The notes under the pieces: generated by a model
Databases searched by the model: none
Told to the model about the DNA's origin: nothing
The model's input: the letters and a program-made list of their open reading frames with translations, nothing else
Made by a program: the position numbers and the translations under genes
Assembly: GCA_964036275.1 (NCBI GenBank)
Contig: OZ038434.1
Location: 38,587,279-38,651,278, forward strand
DNA from: Litoditis marina
Lineage: Eukaryota; Nematoda; Chromadorea; Rhabditida; Rhabditidae
Direction: 5' to 3'
DNA: 64,000 nucleotides
Part shown: one piece after another, positions 23,216-32,176 of the stretch
Position numbering within the stretch: position 1 is the stretch's first letter
How the letters are laid out: the number at the start of each line of letters is the position of its first letter

Positions 23216-24438
23216 TGTTCGGAGGCTAGTGGGATGCCGCCTATTACTCTACTGAAACTACTGCCACGCGGTTATTAATCTATTTAGGAATACTCTATTT
23301 ACTCTTTACCAAGATAGTTCTAGGATGTACTGAGAAGGACTCACATGTTTGTAGGATCAACCGACAACAGAACAGTGTATAGATAATGAGTTCATATGTT
23401 ATAAGTTATGCACAGACAATAAGGAGACCTCAGAAGGAGACCTAAGAGAGAACAACAATTCGCGAGTAGAACATAATGAGAGGTGAGCTCCGTAGTCTTC
23501 TTTCTGGGAACTACAGCTCGTGGGACGAATTCTGTATTTTTTAATTGCGTGCGAGACGCCGCACAGTCTCACTAATTGCGTCCGAGCAGCCGCGCCAAAA
23601 TATTTTATTGTCCCAGGCGCCGCACACTCTTTATAATTGCGTCCGAGATGCCGCACCCTCTCTTTAATTTAATATTGTTGTTCATTAAACTCATTAACAA
23701 GAATTGGACGCAAAGAGAAATAAATGTCACGTAGAACAAGAAACATGAGTTAAAGCAAGGGTAAAAGTGTAGACGTGAATTAACGTTTAAGAAATACGGA
23801 ATGAAAATTGCCTCACTAAGAAAGAGTAACAACTCTTAAATCCTTAAAGAAACACGGCCTTACGGCCACAACACAAACTACAGTTTTTTTATTTGTCTGT
23901 GTGAATCGTTACCACGGAGTGCCGGAAAAACCCTCGGGACGGTGGTTTGCCTAAGCCTAAGCCTTAAATCGAAAGTGAAGTCAACTTTTATGTTAAATAA
24001 TCAAACTAAATAATCATTTGATGGAAAAAAATAAAAATTATGAACTCAATAGGTTGCGAAATATTCACACAGATGAATAAAAAACAGCAGTTTGTGTTGT
24101 AGATGTAGTGTCAGGTCTTAACGAACCCACACTCGCACTCCGTATTACGGAAGAAAATGTGCAAACATCTTCGTTTTTTGAGCGAAGTGTGCACCTGGGA
24201 CGAATTCCTGCATAATTCCGAGCTGAGCCAGAGCGGCGCCTGGGACGACCCCATATTTGACCCACTTTTGTGGCTGTCTCGCTCCGGTTTGCGAGCTCAG
24301 CCTAATTGCGTCCCAAGAGCGTATCTCCCCTTCTTTCTGCCACGTTTCTTCCCAGTTGGCACGTAGACGATTACACGTGCACAGTCGTATGCAAATGTGA
24401 TACAACTGTGCAATTAGCATATCACGTTCGTCAGAACA
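23216..24438 (-). repeat. 3' LTR of Pao/BEL element (interrupted)
   Basis: Matches the 390-bp LTR at 26835-27224 on both sides of a nested insertion at 23506-24329. Ends TGTTCGGAGG and TCGTCAGAACA (plus-strand reading). Confidence 0.9.
23506..24329. mobile_element. Non-autonomous TIR DNA transposon nested in LTR (Mutator-like?)
   Basis: An 824-bp insertion flanked by the 9-bp direct repeat CTTCTTTCT. Ends are inverted repeats: GGGAACTACAGCTCGTGGGA against GGGAGATACGCTCTTGGGA read inward from the right. Subterminal repeats of AATTGCGTCCGAG / GCCGCAC type occur near both ends. No transposase frame is visible. A 9-bp duplication with GGG-starting ends fits Mutator-like elements, but the superfamily call is an inference. 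Confidence 0.75.
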
Positions 24439-24974
24439 TTCCCAACTTTTGCGGTAAGTTCACCGGGGGAGGAAACCTGGAGACTGAGAGCTGAAACAAG
24501 AAGATTATATTAGAAAATAGATTGAGTTCTGGATTGTCATGATTTTAGTGTATGATCAGTGGGTGGGGCTAAGTGGCATGCTGCTGGAATTTTGGTAGAT
24601 ATAGAGCTGGCATTTCTGGTTCTGGGAACGTGAATAAGGCACAGCGATTGTTAAATGATGAATCGATCCATAGAATCCAGAAAGATCCAAGAATATCCTC
24701 GATGATCCAAATATACCCACAGTATCCAGATGAATACTTTATCACGTGCTCGAACTGATTTTGGTTGGATGCGTATTTTGACATTGACAGAAAACTGTGA
24801 CGAATATCAATGAATTGAATAAAACTTGACATGGATTGTAATCTTGTAATCAATATTGTCTTGGATAATTGAAATCTTCGTTGACAAATACTATTATCAA
24901 CGTTCACTGGATAAATAGGTTGCGGAAAATACATTACTTTCTCATATTGATATGGAATGTATTTTCTTTTTGAC

Positions 24975-26372
24975 TCAGTTCTTATAGCAATCTCTCTTGA
25001 AACACAGAGCTATATGGTGTCTGGTACTATGGCAGTATTTACAGGTAGCTTTGCAAGTACGACTAATGTGGTTTGAAGATAGACAACAGTAACAGAGACC
25101 ATTTTCATTCGCATATTCTCGCCTTAGTTCGCACGATACAATTCTAGTACAATTTTCTGATCTATGACTAAAGCTGTGGCAAAACCGACATGAGTGTTTC
25201 TCTTCTCGCCTTCCTTTGTTGTTGAAATCTGAATTTGAACTTTTCTGATCGTTTTGAGAATGGAAGGTGGAATATTCCTGGTCATTAACCCTGTCATTGC
25301 TGAAATCGGTGTTGATCAGAGAAACTGCTTCTTCCTCAGCTATGAGGTTTTCTAAATGATGGTACAGCTGGTCCAAATCCCATATGAGACCTGACTGACG
25401 TTCTAGACGCACTAAGGATTGCTTGATGGGCAACGGGAGTTTGTCTTTTACGAGTTCAGTAGTCACACTAGACCTGGGTACGGTTGGATCCATAGTTTCT
25501 AATACCGCTAAGTGGCTACGTATGGTATCGAACGTTTTTCTAAGGCTATGTACGCTGTTTTGGGCAACAGGTAAAGATTTTATGGCCTGTAAGATGGATG
25601 TTCTGGTTGAAATGGCATTGTTGTACCTTTTTTCAATCAAATCAACTGCTGTTTTGTACATTGGTCCCGAAAGAGGAATAGCGTTGATCAATAGGGCTGA
25701 ATCTCCTTTCATCAGGGATTTGAGCATTACAAATTTGTCGATGTCGGTTAGCTCAGGATTTTCATGAACTGATACTGAGAATAGAGACCAGAATTGATTG
25801 AATTCTTTAACATCTCCCCAGAATTCCGGAATTTTCAATTTTGGTAATTGAACCCTAGATTGAAGGAAGTTCTGGTTAATGTGCATAGTGTCATGATTAC
25901 TTTCTGGAAGAATTTGTCTTGGGTAATGCGGGGATTGAGGCTGGTTGTATCGAAATGGAATATTGTTTTGAGTTACTGGCGGTGCTGTTTGAGCCAGCTT
26001 CTGACGTTCTCTGGCTCTATCTTGCTTCCGAAAATATATTTTTATTTGAACTAAATTTTCATCAATTTGCTCCTGGATATCGATAATATTGAATGAATCG
26101 ATGTGGTTTTCAATATCAATTTGAATTTCTTCTCTCAATTGCTCGTTGTGGATTGATTCATAGATGGATCTCGCTTCGTTAAGAACTTCTTTAAGGCGCA
26201 GTCTGTGATTTGCTAAACGCTCACGACATTCTAAAATTACATCGTGCAACTCATCAATGTCCTTATTTATCTGGTTCTGGGGCTGGAGTTTAAGATGAAT
26301 AGATTGGATGGTTGACTGAATTTCATGTATTTTTCTGGTTATACCGCTCTTAGTAAACACGATTTTCGGCAT
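24975..26372 (-). CDS. Pao/BEL-type Gag protein with zinc knuckles
   Basis: A single 465-residue frame, MPKIVFTKSG onward. Residues about 1-130 are predicted helical or coiled-coil (many Gln/Glu/Leu). The middle has the Pao-type gag core: LPKLKIPEFWGDVKEFNQFW, then FVMLKSLMKGDSALLI and AVDLIEKRYNN. The C-terminus has Cys/His knuckles: CRFCHSFSHRSENC, CYCCLSSNHISRTC and CKYCHSTRHHIALC. In complete elements this region continues into protease and reverse transcriptase; here the frame stops at KRDCYKN and the remaining 0.5 kb before the 3' LTR carries no recognisable pol, so pol has been lost. Confidence 0.9.
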   Translation of the reverse strand: MPKIVFTKSGITRKIHEIQSTIQSIHLKLQPQNQINKDIDELHDVILECRERLANHRLRLKEVLNEARSIYESIHNEQLREEIQIDIENHIDSFNIIDIQEQIDENLVQIKIYFRKQDRARERQKLAQTAPPVTQNNIPFRYNQPQSPHYPRQILPESNHDTMHINQNFLQSRVQLPKLKIPEFWGDVKEFNQFWSLFSVSVHENPELTDIDKFVMLKSLMKGDSALLINAIPLSGPMYKTAVDLIEKRYNNAISTRTSILQAIKSLPVAQNSVHSLRKTFDTIRSHLAVLETMDPTVPRSSVTTELVKDKLPLPIKQSLVRLERQSGLIWDLDQLYHHLENLIAEEEAVSLINTDFSNDRVNDQEYSTFHSQNDQKSSNSDFNNKGRREEKHSCRFCHSFSHRSENCTRIVSCELRREYANENGLCYCCLSSNHISRTCKATCKYCHSTRHHIALCFKRDCYKN

Positions 26373-26819
26373 AGCAGTTCAGTAAGCGACCGTTCCTGGA
26401 GAACGTCTTGGAAGTATACTGAACAGAATAGCTCAATAACGCGCAGACTTTTCACGCAAATTAGCATGCCTAACAGACAGATGAGACGGCTAAACGTGTA
26501 AACAGTGAAACAGGTTTGACTGTCGTTTGTTAACAAGTAAACTGCGTAGTTTCTAACAAGTGAGGATTGTATATGGTAATAATTCAAATAAAACAGACCA
26601 AAATGTACGAAAACACACAGTACATCTAGCTAGTACATTCACCAGGTTGCCAATTCCTGGATTTTCAAGAACTTTCAGTGCGTTGCATCCCGCTTTGCAC
26701 TGCTATTTTTGCTCAACTGAACGATCGTTTCGGATAAGACTGGCTTCAACTGATACAACTGATTTAAAACCATAATTTGGTAGGAATAAGGATGGTTGGG
26801 CGACCGAGTGTATACTGGT

Positions 26820-26834
26820 TCGGCCGATGCACCA
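26820..26834 (-). promoter_or_regulatory. tRNA primer-binding site of Pao/BEL element
   Basis: Minus strand TGGTGCATCGGCCG directly follows the 5' LTR. It is complementary to a tRNA 3' end reading CGGCCGATGCACCA, as in nematode tRNA-Gly (recalled, not checked). The unrelated LTR element at 53.7 kb has the same site. Confidence 0.8.
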
Positions 26835-27224
26835 TGTTCGGAGGCTAGTGGGATGCCGCCTATTACTCTACTGAAACTACTGCCACGCGGTTATTAATCT
26901 ATTTAGGAATACTCTATTTACTCTTTACCAAGATAGTTCTAGGATGTACTGAGAAGGACTCACATGTTTGTAGGATCAACCGACAACAGAACAGTGTATA
27001 GATAATGAGTTCATATGTTATAAGTTATGCACAGACAATAAGGAGACCTCAGAAGGAGACCTAAGAGAGAACAACAATTCGCGAGTAGAACATAATGAGA
27101 GGTGAGCTCCGTAGTCTTCTTTCTGCCACGTTTCTTCCCAGTTGGCACGTAGACGATTACACGTGCACAGTCGTATGCAAATGTGATACAACTGTGCAAT
27201 TAGCATATCACGTTCGTCAGAACA
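26835..27224 (-). repeat. 5' LTR of Pao/BEL element
   Basis: Intact 390-bp LTR with TG/CA ends, next to the primer-binding site and followed by the CATAG target duplication. Confidence 0.92.
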
Positions 27225-27720
27225 CATAGTTGGTTTCAGAACGAATTCCGCAAGTAAAAAACGGACATTCCTGTGAAAAAGTGAGATTAGAGGAAAGAGA
27301 TATCTGTGAAAAAGAAATTCATGGGATTGTTATTATTCCTCAAACTACAATGGAAGTATCGACTTTACGGAACATAGTTGGTTTAAGAACGATGTCCGCA
27401 AGTAAAAAACGGACATTCCTGTGAAAAAGTGAGATTAGAGGAAAGAGATATCTGTGAAAAAGAAATTCATGGGATTGTTATTATTCCTCAAACTACAATG
27501 GAAGTATCGACTTTACGGAACATAGTTGGTTTCAGAACGAATTCCGCGCGTAAAAAACGGACATTCCTGTGAAAAAGTGAGATTAGAGGAAAGAGATATC
27601 TGTGAAAAAGAAATTCATGGGATTGTTATTATTCCTCAAACTACAATGGAAGTCTCGACTTTACGGAACATAGTTGGTTTCAGAACGAATTCCGCAAGTA
27701 AAAAACGGACAAACCAGTGA
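27225..27720 (+). repeat. 148-bp satellite, continuation after the LTR element
   Basis: Three to four further units of the homogeneous array, resuming within the monomer at the base where the left part stops, apart from the CATAG duplication. The last unit changes to AAACGGACAAACCAGTG, marking the transition to divergent units. Confidence 0.92.
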
Positions 27721-28260
27721 AAAGGTGAGATTAGAGAGAAAAGATATCAATGGAATGGAGATTTTTAGAATTGGTCACTGATACGTGGACAACTACAACT
27801 ACAGTCAGAAAATGGTTAGGTTCAGAGCAAATTTCATGGGAAAAACGGACATTCCAGTAAAAAAGTGAGATTAGAGGAAAGAGATATCTGTGAAAAGGAA
27901 AGTCATGGGATTGTTATTATTCGTCAAACTACAATGAAAGTATCGACTTTACGGAACATAGTTGGTTTTAGAACGAATTCCGCAAGTAAAAACGGACATA
28001 CCAGTGAAAAGGTGAGATTAGGCAAAAGAGATAGCTGTGGAAGAGAGAATTATAGTCGCTTTCACTGATACATACATTATACATGGACAGCTACAGTCAA
28101 AAAAAGTTAGGTTCAAATCAAATTCCTCGGGGAAAAGGAGAATTCTAGTGAAAAAGTGAGATTGGAGAAAAGAGATATCAGTGAACAGGAAATTTATGAA
28201 AATGTGTATAGTTGTTTTCACTACCACGGTGACAAATACAGTATTCACTTTTTATTTATT
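27721..28260 (+). repeat. Diverged right-edge satellite units
   Basis: Degraded units with GATATCAATGGAATGGAG, ACGTGGACAACTACAACTAC and AAAGAGATATCAGTGAACAG. They resemble the left-edge units more than the core. Confidence 0.8.
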
Positions 28261-28947
28261 GAAAGTCACTACGAGTTAACCTCAAAAGGAAATATGCATT
28301 CACAAAAGTACGTTCGTTAAGAAAGTGGAAGTGCGCTGGAAAAAAGTGAAAGTGAAAGTGAAAGTGAGATAGGATGAAATAGGCTTTGGTCGCTGGATTC
28401 TCACTCCCTCCGTGGGGATTAGAGAGGTGAAAGGGAGTCCACCAAAATATTTGCAGCGAGATACAGGGTTCGCTCTTGTCGAAGCATGCCTTAACTGTGT
28501 ATAAGGAAGGGGAGGTACCCGGTTTTTATATTTCTTGGTGACCCACTGAGCTAACCTGAAATTAAGTTACAAAGTGGTTAGGTTACCAGAAAATCGGTCA
28601 GATAAAAAAACCACCATCACATCCTAAAATTAGGCAAGATACCAAATGCTGGTTAGAAACCGAACCACTTTGTTATTTTTATTTTCGGGTTACAACCTTT
28701 TGAGTTCACGTTTTCATGTTTTTCCTGTATGAAATCTGCATCTTCCATCATAACAGCACCAATCAATTTGCACAGTAAAGTCTATTCAGCAAGAAACGAA
28801 TTTATGATTTTCGTGAATCATTATACCATAGGATACATGAATCCAGCTACTATAAAAGTAGTGATTCTGTGCGTGTATCATTGCTTTCAATAAATTCTCG
28901 GAATGTAAAAAACATTCATTCAGTGAAATCGTTGGAAAAAAATACAA
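28261..28947. other. Spacer, no gene seen
   Basis: Contains a short GTGAAA tandem run near 28.34-28.37 kb. No exon or other feature was recognised. Confidence 0.45.
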
Positions 28948-30299
28948 TTAATCAAGCATAAATGTGCCAACATTTTTCTGATAAACTCCCAAGTGGCCAT
29001 CCAACAAGGCGGGCAGGTTCACTCGTTTCCATGCGCCAGTTTCCTGAAAACTTGGAAAACTTCGGTTTTCAAATTGACAATGAAAGGACAGTGGAAAACT
29101 CCAACTCGAGTTGTAGTTTGATTCAAAAATGTGTCTCCGGAATCCAATTACCGGGGAAAATTGAAGTATCGCCCCCCACTTTAGTTGAGTCCCCCCCCCC
29201 CGTAGCACTTCAACCCCCCCCCCCCCCAAAGCTAAAACCTGAAAATTTAGGAGAGGGGGGGGGGGGTATTGAATTATCACCCCCGGTGGGGGGGGGGTCA
29301 AACTACAATTCTCCAAAAGCAATACAAACTCAGAAAGGTGGGGGGTAAAAAGTCAATGTTCCCCAATTACGAGTACAGCGATCCCCCAAAAACCTCATGA
29401 GTTTTTTTTTAAAAAGAAAATAGCAATATCTCTCGAACTTCTGATGAGAATATATGGATTGCTATGCATTAACATAAAAATTTTGCGAGTAGCATAAACT
29501 CCCAAGTGGTCATTCGAAAAGGCGCTGTTCGTGTGATTCTCATGAGAAACTCTTATAAGTGAAATATAAACCCACATGGTTATTGGTACCGCAGTGATGC
29601 CAAACTTTCAGATACGGTTCAACTAGGTTGAACTCGGTCTCTTCTCCCTCAATCATCATCTCCTTGTTGTAGTCGGCAATTTTCTCGGCCAACAAGTCAT
29701 CTGGATCAACTGAAATTCGACAAATAACTTTCTATCAAACGCTATTCTGCAATATTGAAATTCTAAAACGAACCAACTGGTTCGGAAAATATAAAGAGTC
29801 GGTTTCGGGAAGAAACTCACGGAGTCTCCGACTGTCTACGTCTCTCTGACCTTCTCGCTAGTGGACAAAGGTCGCCAAAGAACAGAATTGGAACTGTTTG
29901 AGAAACGTTCCGCAATACGGCTCCACCAAACTTGTTCTCAGTGATTATACTCCAAATTTATAAAATACTCGCCTCTTGTGAGACGAACCGCCGGCCCAAA
30001 AGTTTGATAAGCGCGGACACTGACCACTATACCGACCGCGCTTATACCAAAGCTATGGACAAATCGTACATATGAGTTTTTACACAGCACAAAGTGACAT
30101 ATACAGTTTTCCTCGCCTTCTTTAGGCGACAACTATACTCACAGAATGCGCTATCCGCCTCCCACAGTTGTACTCTGATACTTTGCTTCGCCGGGTCGTT
30201 TGGAAGATATTTGCACGCAAAAGTCATGCTAAGTCGCATCAGCTTGCCAGAACAAACTCCAAGGCAGATAAACAGCAGAATGAACACTTTCAGCGACAT
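28948..30299 (-). CDS. Transthyretin-like protein (ttr copy 1)
   Basis: Three exons (30143-30299, 29576-29709, 28948-29043) give a 128-residue secreted protein. A signal peptide (MSLKVFILLFICLGVCSG) is followed by the start of the transthyretin-like fold: FACKYLPNDPAKQSIRVQL then WEADS; exon 2 has DPDDLLAEK, IEGEETEFNLVEPYLKVWH and HCGTNN; exon 3 is a short C-terminal strand region, WKRVNLPALLDGHLGVY, ending FMLD. Length and small exon count fit the nematode transthyretin-like family (extracellular, function mostly unknown). Exon lengths 157 and 134 nt equal those of one or both of the other two copies in the window, indicating recent duplication. A TTTTTCAG acceptor sits just before ACAAGAATG, pairing with an upstream noncoding exon or a spliced leader. 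Confidence 0.9.
29160..29345. repeat. G/C-tract repeat family, copy 2
   Basis: Alternating C and G tracts of about 8-15 bases in intron 2 of ttr copy 1. The spacer GTAGCACTTCAACCCCCC matches the repeat near 3.9 kb. Confidence 0.65.
29466..29545 (-). pseudogene. Decayed duplicate of ttr terminal exon
   Basis: Minus strand reads SAFSNDHLGVYATRK, close to PALLDGHLGVYQKN of the real last exon about 0.5 kb away; CACTTGGGAGTTTAT is identical in both. It lacks a matching acceptor and stop and sits within the second intron. Confidence 0.6.
29948..30045 (-). repeat. tRNA-derived SINE-like element, copy 3
   Basis: Minus strand has GGTCGGTATAGTGGTCAGTG (A-box-like), GGCGGTTCGTCTCACAAG (B-box-like) and the tail GAGTATTTTATAAATTTGG. 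It sits in intron 1 of ttr copy 1. Confidence 0.6.
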
Positions 30300-30636
30300 T
30301 CTTGTCTGAAAAATTTGAAAGATTAGTTTTGCCATTTATCGTGGGAAGCAGATTTTCCCCGCACATAGACCCCGAATCATAATAATTTACGGTTTCTTGA
30401 ACGAGAAATTTCAAAACATTATCTGCGAATCATTCTACTTCTTTTAGAGAACCTCTGCGAAACAGGAACGGGGGTAGGCATTTCTGAGTTTTCAAAGTTC
30501 GCTGCAACTGTATGTAAAGTGGTATACTCTGCTTTATAGACGTGTTCTATTAGCACTTTGCAAATGGTCCTAATACTCTGTTTTTATTCGTTGATAACTA
30601 CTGTGACAGTTTACTAATGAATGAAACGGACGGACA

Positions 30637-30840
30637 CTCACCTGACTACCAGTCGAGAGAGAGTTGAACAAAAGAATGAGATCGTATCTCACACGATACA
30701 CGTTCTATCTACACGTGTGCACGTGAAGGACGGAATACGTAGTTCACATCTTATCTTTCTCGCAGACTTGCCTCATGAGGAAAAAGTTCGGGCAAACACT
30801 TTCATAGAAAATGTAGGTTTTATAAAAAAAATTAATTTCT
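30637..30840 (-). promoter_or_regulatory. Putative promoter and noncoding first exon of ttr copy 1
   Basis: About 200 bp conserved nearly base for base with an inverted copy at 45.80-46.02 kb, and partly with the modules between ttr copies 2 and 3. On the minus strand it holds CTTCACGTGCACACGTGTAG (overlapping E-box-like palindromes), ACGTGTATCGTGTGAG, and ends CGACTGGTAGTCAG followed by a GTGAGTG splice donor. That donor pairs naturally with the acceptor just before the ttr start codon. Confidence 0.6.
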
Positions 30841-32176
30841 CTGATTTGAAACTCAGAGATGTGTTAGTGAAGAGAAGTGAGAAGTACCACTGTGTTTTTA
30901 GTTCAAAATCCATCGTATTCCAGTTGTTACTCGAAAAATTTATATCGTTATTATTATTATTATTATTATCGTTATTATTTTGTTATTCTGGGCCATCTTC
31001 GTAATCAAGGTGACGTCCTGATCAGAACTGAGAACTACTTTTTTCTTCATTACAGAATGTGTCGCCGCAATCACTGCATACCCTTATCTTTTGTCGCTTC
31101 GAGAGATAAATGCATTGTTGAAGAAGGGCAGAAGGGAAATTAATTGGAAAGGCTGCTCAAGATTAATAAATTTATATATATTTTTCTCATTTGAGCTAAC
31201 AAATATAATTTACATATGAATCACATGTTTAGGTTGTTTATGGTACGCCCTAGTTTGTAGTTGTAGTTATGAGCGTAGTGTTGTTGTAAATTCAATGAAG
31301 CTGGTAATAATATGAATCGACGGGTTACGGTAACTCCCGGATCCAGGCGTTTTGGCTAAATTTGTGGTGGATAAGTGAAGTTTTAGTCATAGTCATGCTC
31401 TATAGCAAAAATAATTACAAATCATGAAAAACTCAAATTTTGAAAACGTTTCTGCCAGACCACCCTTAAGTACTTTCAGGTAAGGTGTTTAGCTCTCCAA
31501 TCTGCTCCCCGTTGATGTCCTTTCTCATGTGTGCTCAGTAAAACATGACTCCAAACAAAATGTTGATTTCATCTCTTACTAAGCACACTAATTTAACTAT
31601 TCCTGAAATGATATTAAGTTATCACTCGACTATCAATAACCGTTTGAAGGAAATCCTACCGATACCTAAGTGGTAATTTGATATCATTTCTCCAGTAACC
31701 AAATCCCTTCGATGAGCTGGGATGATGAATATTCGAACAAGGCAGTGGTATCTTCCGACCCACTCTCTTCAGAGGTTGGTTGAACATAGGAAGAGCACAG
31801 AAGTTAGAAGTTTTTGAAGTTTTTACATTAATGTCTACATAACAGTTGAACATGTACGGAAGAGAAATTACGAGCTTAGTTCTAAGTTGTAGTTTCGCCT
31901 TGTTCTCCTACTATCAAAATACATTTTTCGTGCTTTGAGCGTATAGTCGCTACTTTTCCAATAAAGACAGCAGAGGGACCGGTTGATCGAGTGATGCTAA
32001 ACGAGCGGTTTTTGATTACATGCCAGCGGTTGAGAGAGTGTGTAGATAATAGATACGCAGACTGTCTGGCCCGTCGCCAAATCCCGCCCTTACAAAATCG
32101 ATGGTACGGTGCCCACAACGGTTTGACAAATATTATATGAAAACTGCTACCTTTGTAACGATTTGTGATTTTTTAG
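30841..32176. other. Spacer between ttr copy 1 and transporter
   Basis: Contains a TTA-trinucleotide run near 30.95 kb. The first coding exon of the transporter on the + strand probably lies at the right end of this spacer, but I could not place it. Confidence 0.4.

Larger units (their letters stand above)
23216..27224 (-). mobile_element. Pao/BEL-like LTR retrotransposon, gag-only, inserted in satellite
   Basis: Element of 4009 bp flanked by a 5-bp target duplication CATAG (23211-23215 and 27225-27229), both copies part of the satellite sequence ACATAGTTGG. It runs on the minus strand. The 5' LTR is 26835-27224 (390 bp); the 3' LTR is 23216-24438, also 390 bp once an internal 824-bp insertion and its 9-bp target duplication are subtracted. 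LTRs begin TG and end CA. A primer-binding site sits against the 5' LTR. Only a gag-type gene is present; no protease, reverse transcriptase, RNase H or integrase was recognised, so the element is non-autonomous and would need pol functions from elsewhere. Confidence 0.9.

Noticed and set aside
17265..27720. Dozens of identical 64-codon open frames, one per satellite unit
   Set aside because: 148 bp is not a multiple of three, the frames end by chance in the next unit, and every difference between them follows the repeat and not codon structure. They are not genes.
30621..31143. Overlapping frames of 127 and 88 codons upstream of ttr copy 1
   Set aside because: They lie in the conserved promoter-like module and a TTA repeat, and show no family features.
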